DNA of 64,000 nt, taken from contig CAYLMK010000018.1 of NCBI GenBank assembly GCA_964384945.1, positions 42,231-106,230 of the forward strand. The letters run 5' to 3'. Below, in pieces: positions 1 to 9,113 of the stretch. How positions within the stretch are numbered: the stretch's first letter is position 1; each line of letters starts with the position of its first letter. The stretch is from S015-6 sp964384945. GTDB lineage: Bacteria; Desulfobacterota; DSWW01. A program made the translations under genes and the position numbers. The notes beneath the pieces were generated by a model. That model was given only the letters and a program-made list of their open reading frames with translations, searched no databases and was not told where the DNA came from.

Positions 1-179
1 TGCAACTGGAAATAGGGGTGGGAGTAAGGGAACAGATGCCACAGAATCACGTCCGACTTGATCTTGAATGCTCCCGCAGAAACGGTCAGGGTAACCGCCA
101 GTGTCAGAAAGAGAACCGCTGCCCGGTGGCGGGCCAGGAACAGGCAGAATCGCTTTATTCTTCCGTTTTCCGTGGTCAT
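1..179 (-). CDS. RND/MMPL-type transporter, N-terminal fragment (cut by window edge)
   Basis: An open frame starts at an ATG at 179 and runs leftward off the window, giving 59 residues. After a short basic N-terminus (RFCLFLARHRAAV) there is one hydrophobic helix and then a segment of the kind that opens periplasmic loop 1 in RND-superfamily exporters. AAGGA lies about 8 nt upstream of the ATG. It is the next gene on the same strand after the Ycf48-like gene, 71 nt away. Ycf48-like and RND genes are commonly neighbours in aromatic, steroid and hydrocarbon degraders, which supports the call. Family assignment rests on little sequence and on context. Confidence 0.55.
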   Translation of the reverse strand, partial: MTTENGRIKRFCLFLARHRAAVLFLTLAVTLTVSAGAFKIKSDVILWHLFPYSHPYFQL

Positions 180-250
180 CCCAATTCCTTAGGCGCGTTG
201 TTTCATGAATACGGTCAGATGCGCAAGGAACGATCGGAACGCGACCGTGT

Positions 251-1321
251 TCAATCAACCCGGTGCCAGGTAAGCCCCTCCGGGTCGCTCAGGTAGATCC
301 AGCCCTTCCTGCCGACCGCTACATATCCCTTTTGGCCTCTTCGGCAGATTCCATAGATCCATCCGTAGGTGATCTCGGGCTTCATCCGGCAGGTGGAGAA
401 GGATGTCCCGCCGTTCGAACTGGCGAGCATCGTGGCCTTTCCTCCGATCAGGAAGCTGCCGTTTCTGTCGGATTCGATCGTGAAGAGCTGAGTCTTCGGA
501 AAATCACCGGAGATCCGTTGCCAGGTTTCGCCACTGTCGAACGTCCGCGCGACATAGCCGTCGATGCCCGCAACCCAGGCCGTCATCGGATCAATGGCCA
601 CTACATGGAACAGGAAATTGCCTCCTATGATCTCGCTCCCGTCCTCCGAGAATCCGAACTCCCCGGCTTGTTGAATCCATGTTCTTCCACCGTCCTTCGT
701 GTGGTAGATGTACCCATATTCTCCCACGGCCCAGCCTGTCTGCGCGTTGCAGAAGGATATGCTCTTGAGGATGAAGTCTTCTCCCGTGTGTTGTGTTTCC
801 CAGGTAATCCCACCGTCTTTGGTGTGCAGAATCGTAGTCCATTCCGTTACGATCCAACCGGTTCTGGCGTCCGTGAAATGAAGGCCCATCAGGAAGGAGT
901 CCACAGGACATTCCAGGCGTACCCACGAATCACCGGCATTCTGCGTGGAAATGATCGTTCCGCCGTCTCCAATTGCCCAGCCTTTCTGAGAATCGATGAA
1001 GAAGATGGAACTGAGTGTGTAGTCCGTTCCGGAGTCCTGAGGAGTCCATGTCGCGCCTCCATCAGAGGTGTGCAGAATGGTCCCCCAGCGACCGCATACC
1101 CATCCGTCACTCTCCGTTGGGAAGCTCACTGAAAAGAGATCGTGCGCGAGCCACGCATTTGGCTGCGCGCCCACCGTACATGGGAGAACATGCAGAGAGA
1201 GGAGCAGGACGAGGAACCGCACAGACGCCTTGAGTGTGAAAAGATTTCTTTCTGAGGCAGCGGGTGGATTCTTGGGTGTTCTCTTGATTGCCGACGAGGG
1301 CGTGCGGGAGCGGCTCTTCAT
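251..1321 (-). CDS. Ycf48-like/BNR-repeat secreted beta-propeller protein
   Basis: A 356-residue exported protein. A basic N-terminus of about 30 residues precedes a hydrophobic signal segment (FLVLLLSLHVLPCTVGA). The mature part is a run of about six propeller blades carrying repeats of the type GWAVGxxGTIxxTxDGGxTW, the signature of the photosystem II assembly factor Ycf48/BNR family. It is probably periplasmic or outer-membrane associated. In non-photosynthetic bacteria such genes travel with RND transporters and DUF1302/DUF1329 outer-membrane proteins next to catabolic genes, and an RND gene follows directly here. No strong ribosome site precedes the ATG. The promoter element at 1426-1460 lies about 105 nt upstream. 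Family is clear; substrate role is inference. Confidence 0.85.
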   Translation of the reverse strand: MKSRSRTPSSAIKRTPKNPPAASERNLFTLKASVRFLVLLLSLHVLPCTVGAQPNAWLAHDLFSVSFPTESDGWVCGRWGTILHTSDGGATWTPQDSGTDYTLSSIFFIDSQKGWAIGDGGTIISTQNAGDSWVRLECPVDSFLMGLHFTDARTGWIVTEWTTILHTKDGGITWETQHTGEDFILKSISFCNAQTGWAVGEYGYIYHTKDGGRTWIQQAGEFGFSEDGSEIIGGNFLFHVVAIDPMTAWVAGIDGYVARTFDSGETWQRISGDFPKTQLFTIESDRNGSFLIGGKATMLASSNGGTSFSTCRMKPEITYGWIYGICRRGQKGYVAVGRKGWIYLSDPEGLTWHRVD

Positions 1322-1425
1322 AAGAAACCACGTCTTTCGAGACTTGAGGCCAGAGGAGAATATCGTGGATATACTCCTCCAACATCAGCGGGATAGAGTA
1401 TTGCTCTAAATTTCATTTGGTAGCA

Positions 1426-1460
1426 GAATTGTATTTATCAAAAGAATAAAGATCTGTCAA
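1426..1460 (-). promoter_or_regulatory. Conserved island promoter element, copy 4 (drives Ycf48/RND)
   Basis: On the minus strand TTGACA (1455-1460), a 17-nt spacer, TAAATA (1432-1437), two bases and ATTC (1426-1429). The layout is identical to the copies at 1561, 9310 and 11495 on the plus strand. The predicted transcript start is about 105 nt upstream of the Ycf48-like gene. Confidence 0.7.
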
Positions 1461-1560
1461 GCGGAATTTTGCAGTATTCAATGACAATCTTGGTCGCGTG
1501 ACCAGGCATGGATAAAACTTTGCTGCATGGATGGGACCTTAGAAGACGCTGTGAATATTG

Positions 1561-1595
1561 TTGACAGAACATAAATCACTCGATAAATATCATTC
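1561..1595 (+). promoter_or_regulatory. Conserved island promoter element, copy 1 (drives acyl-CoA dehydrogenase/ETF operon)
   Basis: TTGACA (1561-1566), 17 nt, TAAATA (1584-1589), two bases, ATTC (1592-1595). The core GATAAATATC (1582-1591) is a short dyad (GATA-AA-TATC). It lies back to back with the minus-strand copy at 1426-1460, about 100 bp away, and about 185 nt upstream of the first gene. The rest of the 1322-1780 gap shows no gene. Confidence 0.72.
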
Positions 1596-1780
1596 TTAAT
1601 AGGATTAATATTCTGGAATTGGGAGAAAATATCAGGAATAGGGGTGTTGGGCTCGAAGTGCGCCGGCTTTCCGCCGAAAGGGATGCCGAGTTTGTCCATT
1701 CTTTTTCGATGCTTGGCTGCGATGACTCGGCTGTGTGCCTTTCGTGATTAGGTCCGCCGTTAGGGAAACGGAGTACCTCT

Positions 1781-2965
1781 ATGAACTTCGGTTTTTCGCA
1801 AGAACAGCAGGCCTTCCAGCAAGAGGTGCGTGCCTGGATACAGGAGAATTTGCCGGATGGCTGGAGAGAACTGGATCCGGATTACCTGTCTGATACGGAA
1901 GAAATCATCCATATGGCCGTGGAGTTTGAAAAGAAGATGGCGGCCAAGGGATGGCATGCGCCTCACTATCCGAAAAAATACGGCGGCATGGACGCCACCC
2001 CGGAGGAGCAGTTCATCATCCGGCAGGAGAAATACCACTGCGGGGCCCCGTCCTCCCACAATGACATGATGGGCGTGGATTTCGTGGGCCCTACGATTCT
2101 CGTCCACGGCACGGAAGAGCAGAAGGAGAAGTATGTGGGCGGCCTGGGCCGGGGAGAGCTGATCTTTTCCATCGGCTACAGCGAGCCCAACTGCGGCTCC
2201 GACCTCGCCTCGCTTCAGACCCGAGCGGTCAAGGACGGTGACGACTATAGCATCAACGGGGTGAAGACCTTTCAGACCAACGCGCGTCATTCCGACTACT
2301 GCTGGCTGGCGGCCCGTACAGACCCGGAAGCCCCTAAACACAAGGGAATCACGGTCTTCATCGTGGATATGAAGTCCGAGGGGATTGAGACCACCCCCAT
2401 GAACAATGTGCTCGGTTATGCGCATTTCGACGAGACGGCCTTCAACGATGTTCGCGTGCCTGCGACAGAGATCGTGGGTGGCCTGAACATGGGCTGGCCC
2501 GTGCTCATGACCGCCCTGAGCTACGAGAGGAGCATTATCCACCCGGTCTATTACACCCGGCGGCTTCTGGAAGATCTTGTATCCTTTGCCAAGGAGACCC
2601 CATGGCGTGACGGCGCACTCTCGGACAACCCGGCTGTTCGGCGCAAGCTGGCGGAGCTTGCGGTCGAAAACGAAGGTGCGGCGCTGTTGGGCTATCGGCT
2701 GATGAGCCTTCAGATGAAGGGGGAGATTCCCTCCTATCAGCCCGCCGTATCCTATGTAATGGTGTCCCAACACGCGCGGCATATGGCCAGCGCAGGTCTG
2801 GACATTCTAGGCCGCTACGGCCAGCTCACCGGGGCGTCCAAATGGACGCCGCTCAAAGGCCGGCTGTCGGCCTTTTTCCTGAGCAGCATCCCTCTGGGCA
2901 TCGGAGGCGGCACCTTTGAGATTCAGCGGGGCATCATCGCAAAACTCGGCTTGGGTATGGGCTGA
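1781..2965 (+). CDS. Acyl-CoA dehydrogenase, large-subunit type
   Basis: A 394-residue flavoprotein of the acyl-CoA dehydrogenase family. It has the N-terminal helical domain (FSQEQQAFQQEVRAW), the middle beta domain (YSEPNCGSDLASLQTRA, about residues 133-150) and the C-terminal helical domain ending GIGGGTFEIQRGIIA. The position that is the catalytic Glu in medium-chain enzymes (YEGT) is Gly here (GGGT), so the base must lie elsewhere or in a partner. The next gene, 22 nt on, is a second, divergent acyl-CoA dehydrogenase. Such adjacent pairs (PimC/PimD, FadE heterotetramers) usually form one enzyme for bulky or dicarboxylic acyl-CoA. GGAG lies about 8 nt before the ATG. First gene of the ETF operon; substrate unknown. 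Confidence 0.93.
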   Translation: MNFGFSQEQQAFQQEVRAWIQENLPDGWRELDPDYLSDTEEIIHMAVEFEKKMAAKGWHAPHYPKKYGGMDATPEEQFIIRQEKYHCGAPSSHNDMMGVDFVGPTILVHGTEEQKEKYVGGLGRGELIFSIGYSEPNCGSDLASLQTRAVKDGDDYSINGVKTFQTNARHSDYCWLAARTDPEAPKHKGITVFIVDMKSEGIETTPMNNVLGYAHFDETAFNDVRVPATEIVGGLNMGWPVLMTALSYERSIIHPVYYTRRLLEDLVSFAKETPWRDGALSDNPAVRRKLAELAVENEGAALLGYRLMSLQMKGEIPSYQPAVSYVMVSQHARHMASAGLDILGRYGQLTGASKWTPLKGRLSAFFLSSIPLGIGGGTFEIQRGIIAKLGLGMG

Positions 2966-2987
2966 AGTGCCTCGAAAGGAATGACAC

Positions 2988-4121
2988 ATGGACTTCGAGT
3001 TCACGGAATATCAGAAGACACTCATGAGTACCGCGAGGGATATTGTTGCCAAGGAAGGCGGAACCGCGCTGATCCGAGAGCAGATGGCAAACCGGTCGGG
3101 TTACGATGAGAAGCGGTGGAAACGGATGGCCGAGCTGGGCTGGCTCGGCGTGTTGATCCCTGAAGTGTATGGAGGCCTGGAAGGCGAATTCATGGAGTTG
3201 GCCATTTTGCAGGAAGCCATGGGCGAAGTCTGCTTTCCCGGTCCGTTCTTTTCGACGGCGGTTTTGGGCGCCATGACGATCTTGCTCGCCGGATCGGATA
3301 CACAGAAAGAGAAGTTGTTACCCAGGGTCGCCGAGGGTGGGTTGATCCTATCCCTTGCCGAAAAAGAGCCCGGTGGTTGGGACGATGCCCGGGGCATCGC
3401 CACGGAGGCGAGGTCCGATGGGAATGCCTATATTCTCCAGGGCACCAAACTCTTCGTGGAAAATGCAGACGTGGCTCAAACCATACTCTGTGCCGCCCGA
3501 ACCGGCAAAGACGGTGCGCCCGAAGAAGGGATATCGCTGTTCCTGGTGGATCCGGCCGCTGAAGGCGTCAGGGTGACCGTCATGGAAACCCTGGGGTTTG
3601 ATGGACAGTGTGAGGTGGTTCTGGACGATGTTAGGATTCCTGCGGAGAACCGGTTGGGGAACGAGGGAACCGCATGGGAGACTCTGGTAAAGGTAAACCA
3701 AATCGCCGCGCTCGCCAAATGTGCCGATATCGTCGGCGGGCTCAAAACCACCCTGGACACGGCCGTGGCGTATGCCAAGAAGAGAGAACAGTTCGGCGTG
3801 CCCATCGCCAAGTTCCAGGCCATCCAGCACCACTGCGCCAACATGATGGTGGATGTGGATACGCTACGCTTCTTGACATACAAGGCCGCCTGGACCCTGG
3901 ATCAGGGGCTTCCGGCGACCCGTGAGATCTCCATGGCCAAGGCGTGGATGGGGCCTGCATCCCATCGGGTCACCCTGCTGGGACACCAGATTCACGGGGG
4001 GACCTCCTTTTGCGAGGAGATGGACATGCACCTGTACTTTCGACGGGCCAAGGTGGCCGCCTTGTCCTTCGGCACCACGGACGACCATCTGGAAACGGTG
4101 GCACGTGCCATGGGCATGTAG
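2988..4121 (+). CDS. Acyl-CoA dehydrogenase, small-subunit type
   Basis: A 377-residue acyl-CoA dehydrogenase family protein that is clearly divergent from its upstream neighbour. The N-terminus (FEFTEYQKTLMSTARDIV), the middle domain and the KKREQFGVPIAKFQAIQH segment of the C-terminal domain are present. The C-terminus reads FGTTDDHLETVARAMGM rather than the GTxEIQR of single-chain enzymes. This pattern fits the partner subunit of a heteromeric dehydrogenase (compare PimD or FadE pairs); that partnership is inference from adjacency. AAAGGA precedes the ATG. The ETF:quinone oxidoreductase gene starts 3 nt after its stop, so translation is likely coupled. Confidence 0.92.
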   Translation: MDFEFTEYQKTLMSTARDIVAKEGGTALIREQMANRSGYDEKRWKRMAELGWLGVLIPEVYGGLEGEFMELAILQEAMGEVCFPGPFFSTAVLGAMTILLAGSDTQKEKLLPRVAEGGLILSLAEKEPGGWDDARGIATEARSDGNAYILQGTKLFVENADVAQTILCAARTGKDGAPEEGISLFLVDPAAEGVRVTVMETLGFDGQCEVVLDDVRIPAENRLGNEGTAWETLVKVNQIAALAKCADIVGGLKTTLDTAVAYAKKREQFGVPIAKFQAIQHHCANMMVDVDTLRFLTYKAAWTLDQGLPATREISMAKAWMGPASHRVTLLGHQIHGGTSFCEEMDMHLYFRRAKVAALSFGTTDDHLETVARAMGM

Positions 4122-4124
4122 AAG

Positions 4125-6122
4125 ATGAGACCCACACGCGAAATCTATTGGAACATAGATAACCATTATCTCTTGTATGCCCTGTTTGCGGTCAGTGTAT
4201 TGCTCTTCGCATGGGGCTCTTACCGGCGCCTGCAAGTCTGGCGAGTGGGGCTGGAAGACCATCGTCTGGACGCCGTTTACGAGCGGCTGGCGGGTACGGT
4301 CAAACAGGTGCTCTCCCATGCCCGGATAATCCGGTACCCTTTGGCGGGTCTGTTTCACGCCCTGCTTTTCGGTGGCTTTGTCGTCCTGTTCATGGGGACC
4401 GTAGTGGTGCTGCTCGACGCGGACTTCGGGCTGCCGGTCATGCAAGGCCATTTCTACCTCTATTTTCAGTCACTCGTTCTGGATATGGCCGGGCTGGCGG
4501 CACTGGCGGGGATTCTTCTCGCCATTGTCCATCGATACGTTCTTCGTCCGGGTCGCTATGAAGGCACGTCGGGCGACCCCTTACTGCTGGCGGGTCTGGC
4601 GGCCATTCTGGCGAGCGGCTTTCTCATTGAGGGAGCCCGGATCTCCGTTACCCGTGACCCCTGGGGCAGTTGGTCACTCGTGGGGCTCTGGGTATCCCGG
4701 TTTTTCGCCGACACCTCCGTGGAGACGCAGGCGACGACCCATCGCGTGCTCTGGTGGTTCCATCTGACGGCTGTGCTGGGTCTGTTTGCCTATCTGCCCC
4801 ATTCCAGATTCATTCACGCCCTGATCGGACCGGTAAACATATTCTTGAGAAATCGAAACCGGGGCGCATTGAAACCCGCCCGCTACGGTGTGGAGCATTT
4901 CGAGGACCTCGAAACCTGCGGAGTGGGCGAATTCGAAGAGTTCACATGGAAACACATCTTCGATTTTTCCGTATGCACCGAGTGTGGACGCTGTACGGAC
5001 AACTGCCCGGCCCATGCGGCAGGCCGCCCTCTATCTCCCAGGGATCTCACCCTCGCGCTGCGGGATTACGGATATGCAAAGAGAGGCCCTGGTGAAAAAG
5101 GCGCCACAGAAGATCCGGCGGCCATGGTAGGGGATGTGATCGACCCGGAAACCCTGTGGTCCTGTACCACCTGCGGGGCCTGCGAACAAGAGTGCCCCGC
5201 GTTCATCGAGTATATCGATAAGATCGTCGATATGCGTCGGCACCTGGTGGAAAACTCGCAGAATCCCTCCGGCTTCAACGCGGTGTTCCAAAACGTCAAG
5301 GCCACAGGGAACCCCTTTGGAAAACCGCCGGAAAAGCGGGTGGAGTGGCTTCAGGACATGGGAGGCCTTCCCGTGCGCGTTCTTGAGGAGGGCGAATCGG
5401 TGGATGTCCTGTTTTATGTGGACGGCTACGGTGCCTACGACCCCAAGAGCCGGGCCGGCACCCGGGCTGTTGCCACGGGACTGCACAGGACCGGCATCGA
5501 CTTCGGCATCCTGGGCGAGCGTGAAATGGACACCGGCCACCAGGTCCGGCGCATGGGGGAAGAGGGCCTGTTTCAGTTCCTGGTGAAGCGGAACATGGAG
5601 ACATTGGGGTCGGTCCGGTTCAACCGCATCGTCACGGTGGACCCCCATGCCTTCAATACCCTGAAGCACGACTACCCGGGCACCTTTTGCATCTCTCATT
5701 ACACCCACTACTTTGCCGAACTGCTGGCTGCGGGCAAGCTGCGGCCGAGAACAACGCCGATTGGCGGAAGCATCTGCACCTATCACGATCCCTGCTACCT
5801 GGGACGCCACAACGCGACGTACGAACCGCCCAGACAATTGCTGCGTGCGATACCGGGCATGAAGCTGGTGGAGATGGACAGGAACAGGGATCGCAGTTTC
5901 TGCTGCGGTGGGGGGGATGTGATCCTCTGGCACGAAATGGAAAAGGAAGAGATCAGGCCTGCAACCCTTCGGGTCCGGATGGCACGGGCGGCCGGTGCCG
6001 ACGTCCTGGTTACGGCCTGCCCGTTTTGTTTCATTCACTTCGACGATGCCGTGAAGACCGAAGGCCTCGAGGAAGAGATCAAGGTGGTCGATTTGATGAC
6101 TCTCTTCGTGGACTCCCTCTAG
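4125..6122 (+). CDS. Membrane ETF:quinone oxidoreductase (HdrD-like Fe-S protein with cytochrome-b-like N-terminus)
   Basis: 665 residues. The N-terminal about 240 residues hold about five transmembrane helices (for instance YALFAVSVLLFAWGSY and ALLFGGFVVLFMGTVVVLL), resembling a NarI-type haem b domain. Then come two 4Fe-4S motifs, CTECGRCTDNCP (about 284) and CTTCGACEQECP (about 346), and a C-terminal cysteine-rich (CCG) region with CYLGRH (about 556) and CCGGGGD (about 592), as in HdrD/GlpC-like proteins. In anaerobes this architecture beside etfBA is the ETF:menaquinone oxidoreductase (EMO) that moves electrons from acyl-CoA dehydrogenases into the membrane quinone pool. etfB and etfA follow directly, which supports that role. 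Confidence 0.9.
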   Translation: MRPTREIYWNIDNHYLLYALFAVSVLLFAWGSYRRLQVWRVGLEDHRLDAVYERLAGTVKQVLSHARIIRYPLAGLFHALLFGGFVVLFMGTVVVLLDADFGLPVMQGHFYLYFQSLVLDMAGLAALAGILLAIVHRYVLRPGRYEGTSGDPLLLAGLAAILASGFLIEGARISVTRDPWGSWSLVGLWVSRFFADTSVETQATTHRVLWWFHLTAVLGLFAYLPHSRFIHALIGPVNIFLRNRNRGALKPARYGVEHFEDLETCGVGEFEEFTWKHIFDFSVCTECGRCTDNCPAHAAGRPLSPRDLTLALRDYGYAKRGPGEKGATEDPAAMVGDVIDPETLWSCTTCGACEQECPAFIEYIDKIVDMRRHLVENSQNPSGFNAVFQNVKATGNPFGKPPEKRVEWLQDMGGLPVRVLEEGESVDVLFYVDGYGAYDPKSRAGTRAVATGLHRTGIDFGILGEREMDTGHQVRRMGEEGLFQFLVKRNMETLGSVRFNRIVTVDPHAFNTLKHDYPGTFCISHYTHYFAELLAAGKLRPRTTPIGGSICTYHDPCYLGRHNATYEPPRQLLRAIPGMKLVEMDRNRDRSFCCGGGDVILWHEMEKEEIRPATLRVRMARAAGADVLVTACPFCFIHFDDAVKTEGLEEEIKVVDLMTLFVDSL

Positions 6123-6139
6123 AAAGCAGAGGAAGAATC

Positions 6140-6919
6140 ATGGACATTTGGGTATGCGTGAAACGGGTTCCCATGACCCAGGAGGTGGATCTCAGGATCG
6201 ATGCTTCGGGTAAAGAGATCGATAAGAGCCGGCTGGCCTGGGTCATGAACGAATGGGACAGCTACGCCGTGGAGGAGGCGGTCCTTCTGAAGGAGAAAAG
6301 TGGTGGAACCGTAACGGTCGTCACCGTCGGGGGAAAATCGGATGAGGAGATCCTTTGGAAGTGTTTGGCCATGGGGGCCGACAAGGCCGTTCGCATCGAG
6401 CCCGGAGCGATTGTCCTGGATGGCTATGTGATCTCCATGGCCCTGTCACAAGTTGTGAAACAACACGGCTGTGACCTCGTTCTCACCGGAGTCCAGGCCG
6501 ATGACCACAACGACGGGGTCGTGGGAAGCATGCTTGCCGAGCACCTGGGTATTTCCCATGCCGCCGTCGTAAACTCCCTTAAGGTTACCGACGGCACCGC
6601 AACAGTCAGGGTCGAATTGGAAGGTGGCGTGGAAGAGGTCTTCACCCTCGAGTTGCCTGCCCTTTTGAGTATCCAGACGGGTATCAACGAACCTCGCTAT
6701 GTTTCCATCATGGCGGTCCGAAGGGCGCACAAGAAAGAACTGGAAGTCATCGCCCTGGAAGACTTGAATCTCTCCGAGGAGGATCTTTCTCCCCGGACGA
6801 CCATCGAAGAGATATTCGAGCCCCCGAAGACCGGCGGCGCAAAGATGATCGAGGGCGGTCTTCATGAGGTTGCCGAAGGGATCATCCGGATCCTGAAGGA
6901 AAAGGGGGTCATGGAATAA
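6140..6919 (+). CDS. etfB: Electron transfer flavoprotein beta subunit
   Basis: A 259-residue EtfB. It opens with DIWVCVKRVPMTQEVDLRID, the usual beta-subunit start, and keeps VQADDHNDGVVGSMLAE and the LPALLSIQTGINEPRY segment where the family binds AMP and the recognition loop. It pairs with EtfA to carry electrons from acyl-CoA dehydrogenases. The start at 6140 is chosen because AGAGGAAG sits 6-7 nt upstream; the frame is open further upstream but only as a shadow of the previous gene. Its stop overlaps the etfA start by one base (TAATG), so the pair is translationally coupled. Confidence 0.95.
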   Translation: MDIWVCVKRVPMTQEVDLRIDASGKEIDKSRLAWVMNEWDSYAVEEAVLLKEKSGGTVTVVTVGGKSDEEILWKCLAMGADKAVRIEPGAIVLDGYVISMALSQVVKQHGCDLVLTGVQADDHNDGVVGSMLAEHLGISHAAVVNSLKVTDGTATVRVELEGGVEEVFTLELPALLSIQTGINEPRYVSIMAVRRAHKKELEVIALEDLNLSEEDLSPRTTIEEIFEPPKTGGAKMIEGGLHEVAEGIIRILKEKGVME

Positions 6920-7896
6920 TGGCCGATATCTTTGTTGTCATCGAGCACAGGGATGGGGAGATCAGAGAGGTCTCGTTGCAGATGCTTCACAAGGCGAACG
7001 ATCTCTGCAGAGCGTGTTCGTGCAGCCTGGTCGCCGTCGTACTCGGTGCTGCCAACGAGGCCCTGGTCGCTGGAATAAGGGACAAGGCTGACAAGGTCGT
7101 CAGCATCGAGTCCGAGGCGTTTCGCCATTTCGATGTTGCCCTCTCCAAGGGGGTGCTGTCCGCTCTCATCCGAAAAGAGGCGCCCTTTCTGACGTTGATC
7201 GGGCATACCCCGTGGGGCATGGACTTGGCGCCGGCCCTGTCGGTGCGGCTCGGCCTCCCCCTTTCTACCGACGCGGTGGATATCCTGCTCGAAGAGGGCC
7301 GACCCAAGGTCGTCAGGCAGATCTACAACGGCAAGCTTTTCGCCAGGGTCGCGATGAAGGAGTCCAAGGGCTACCTGGTCACGGTCCGGCCCGGTGCCTT
7401 TCCTGCCGAGTGGCAGGGCCACCGCTCGGCAGAGGTGGTTTCCGGCCTGGTTCCCGAACTGCTTGAGAGCGGCAAACGCTTCATCGCGTTGGAGGAGTCC
7501 GGCGCCGGCGAGTTGGATATCACCCAGGCGGAGCTGTTGGTCTCCATCGGCCGGGGGATCGGCGATCCGGACAACATTCCCCTGGTTTCCGAACTGGCCG
7601 ATGCCCTGGGAGGGACCCTGTCGTGCTCCCGGCCGGTGGTCGACAAGAACTGGCTGCCCAAGGTTCACCAGGTGGGTACCAGCGGCAGGTCGGTCAAGCC
7701 CAAGGTCTATCTGGCCATGGGCATCAGCGGGGCCTTTCAGCACTTGGCCGGTATCACCGGCGCCGGCACCGTCATCGCCGTGAACAAGGATCCCAGGGCG
7801 CCCATATTTCGAGAAGCGGACTACGGTGTGGCGGCCGACATGATGAAGGTGGTGGAGGCAATGAAAGAGAACCTGCTGAAAAAGCCTCTCAGGTGA
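6919..7896 (+). CDS. etfA: Electron transfer flavoprotein alpha subunit
   Basis: A 325-residue EtfA. The C-terminal FAD domain is clear: SGRSVKPKVYLAMGISGAFQ, then HLAGITGAGTVIAVNKDPRA and PIFREADYGVAAD, the classic FAD-binding signature at about residues 253-305. It forms the heterodimer with EtfB. It is the last gene of the five-gene operon that begins at 1781 and runs with gaps of 22, 3, 17 and -1 nt. A strong hairpin begins within its last codons and extends past the stop. Confidence 0.95.
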   Translation: MADIFVVIEHRDGEIREVSLQMLHKANDLCRACSCSLVAVVLGAANEALVAGIRDKADKVVSIESEAFRHFDVALSKGVLSALIRKEAPFLTLIGHTPWGMDLAPALSVRLGLPLSTDAVDILLEEGRPKVVRQIYNGKLFARVAMKESKGYLVTVRPGAFPAEWQGHRSAEVVSGLVPELLESGKRFIALEESGAGELDITQAELLVSIGRGIGDPDNIPLVSELADALGGTLSCSRPVVDKNWLPKVHQVGTSGRSVKPKVYLAMGISGAFQHLAGITGAGTVIAVNKDPRAPIFREADYGVAADMMKVVEAMKENLLKKPLR

Positions 7897-7930
7897 GCGC
7901 GAGGCCTGTAAGCCTTCACGCTCACCTGAG
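7888..7930. terminator. Strong hairpin at the end of the ETF operon
   Basis: Perfect 12-bp arms CTCAGGTGAGCG (7888-7899) and CGCTCACCTGAG (7919-7930). The 19-nt loop contains a second small stem, AGGC/GCCT. The left arm includes the etfA stop. No T-tract follows on either strand, so it may act as an mRNA 3'-end stabiliser or a Rho-aided terminator between convergent genes rather than as a classic intrinsic terminator. Confidence 0.55.
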
Positions 7931-7970
7931 ACGTAACCATTCCATTTACGCCGATATCTGCAGGACGCAT

Positions 7971-8798
7971 TCAGTCGTCTTCTGCCGGACAGGCAAATCC
8001 ACCGGGTATGCAGGTCCCGGCTCCCGTTCTGCGACACAACGTACCGTTCAACGCCCTCATGCCCATTACATCCGTCCCGACAACGATTGGGCCGATCGTG
8101 GTTCTCATGACCGATATGGGCGATACCAGACGCAAGGCGTAGGTCGGATCGCTCCCGGACAGCCTGGACCCTGTGTCTGACAGGGTCTGGTTGTTTCCGT
8201 TCTCATTCGTCACTCTCGCCTCACCGGTTTCTGTGGTTACCGGCTGTATTCCGTAGGCGCCGGTCCCTCCCGCGCACAACGGGAATGTGGTCGGGGTCTG
8301 ATCGTCCCAGAAGGGTATCTCCCCGGTCACGGTCGTGGCCGCTCCCCCAGGAGCCTCCATGCCCGTCACAAGGGAGTTGACACAGGCCGCCGCCGCCGCA
8401 CAAGCACCCCCTCCTCCGGGATCCACATTGATGCTGGCAGCGGCATCGTCCGCGCTGGAGGCCCCCACGGTCAGGTCGACCGCGCCCGTCCCATCATAGT
8501 CCGCGTCAATCGTCCCATTGAATATCCCTATGGCAATTCCATAGTGGGGCCCCGGGTCGTTGCTCGTGATAACGTTGCTCGTTACGTCAAGATTCTTGAT
8601 GCAGAAATTCGTGGTCGAAGGGCAGGTCATGTTATTGAGCGCGAGTGCGCAGTCTCCGCCAACACCATCTGCGAAGTACGCCTCCGTTGAGAACGTGCCG
8701 TAGAAGTCGTAGGTGCCGTCATTAATGGCTGCCGCCATGGACGCCAGTCCGACGGAGAGATTGAGGATGAATACGGCAATCATGATGATTCGCATCAT
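7971..8798 (-). CDS. Secreted hypothetical protein
   Basis: 275 residues, not recognised. The start at 8798 is set by GAGGAG just upstream; it gives MMRIIMIAVFILNLSVGLAS, a clear signal peptide ending near AAA. The mature chain is rich in Gly, Ala, Thr, Asp and Asn and has several paired Cys (CALALNNMTC, CSLR-like motifs absent, CRRTGAGTC near the end), as in disulfide-bonded surface or autotransporter-like beta proteins of Desulfobacterota. It points towards the ETF operon and is convergent with it. No catalytic motif is visible. It lies inside the catabolic island but has no obvious metabolic link. Confidence 0.7.
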   Translation of the reverse strand: MMRIIMIAVFILNLSVGLASMAAAINDGTYDFYGTFSTEAYFADGVGGDCALALNNMTCPSTTNFCIKNLDVTSNVITSNDPGPHYGIAIGIFNGTIDADYDGTGAVDLTVGASSADDAAASINVDPGGGGACAAAAACVNSLVTGMEAPGGAATTVTGEIPFWDDQTPTTFPLCAGGTGAYGIQPVTTETGEARVTNENGNNQTLSDTGSRLSGSDPTYALRLVSPISVMRTTIGPIVVGTDVMGMRALNGTLCRRTGAGTCIPGGFACPAEDD

Positions 8799-9113
8799 AT
8801 TGTCTCCTCTCATTCTTGGATTCTGGTCGACTCTTTCTCTTGAAATCCTATTCCGATCATGCGGATTCATTCCTAAGTGGCATAACCCCCTTTCTGCTTG
8901 CGGGCAGAAGCAAGTCCCGGTATCCTATGACGAAAAAGCCCGGAAGCTGGACAAGCCTCTAACGCCTCAAAGCCGTTTGAGGTCTGTCGCTGGGGAGGGG
9001 CCCAATCCACCGCCAGCGGCAAACCGGTTTCTGGGCTTTCTACTCCCTAATATTCATATTCCACATCATCGCCCTGCTCCACACGCACGGAAGACTTGAG
9101 GTGAGACGAAAAC

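Noticed and set aside
1553..1613. GAATATT/AATATTC inverted pair flanking promoter copy 1
   Set aside because: 47 nt apart in AT-rich sequence and absent at the other copies; probably chance.
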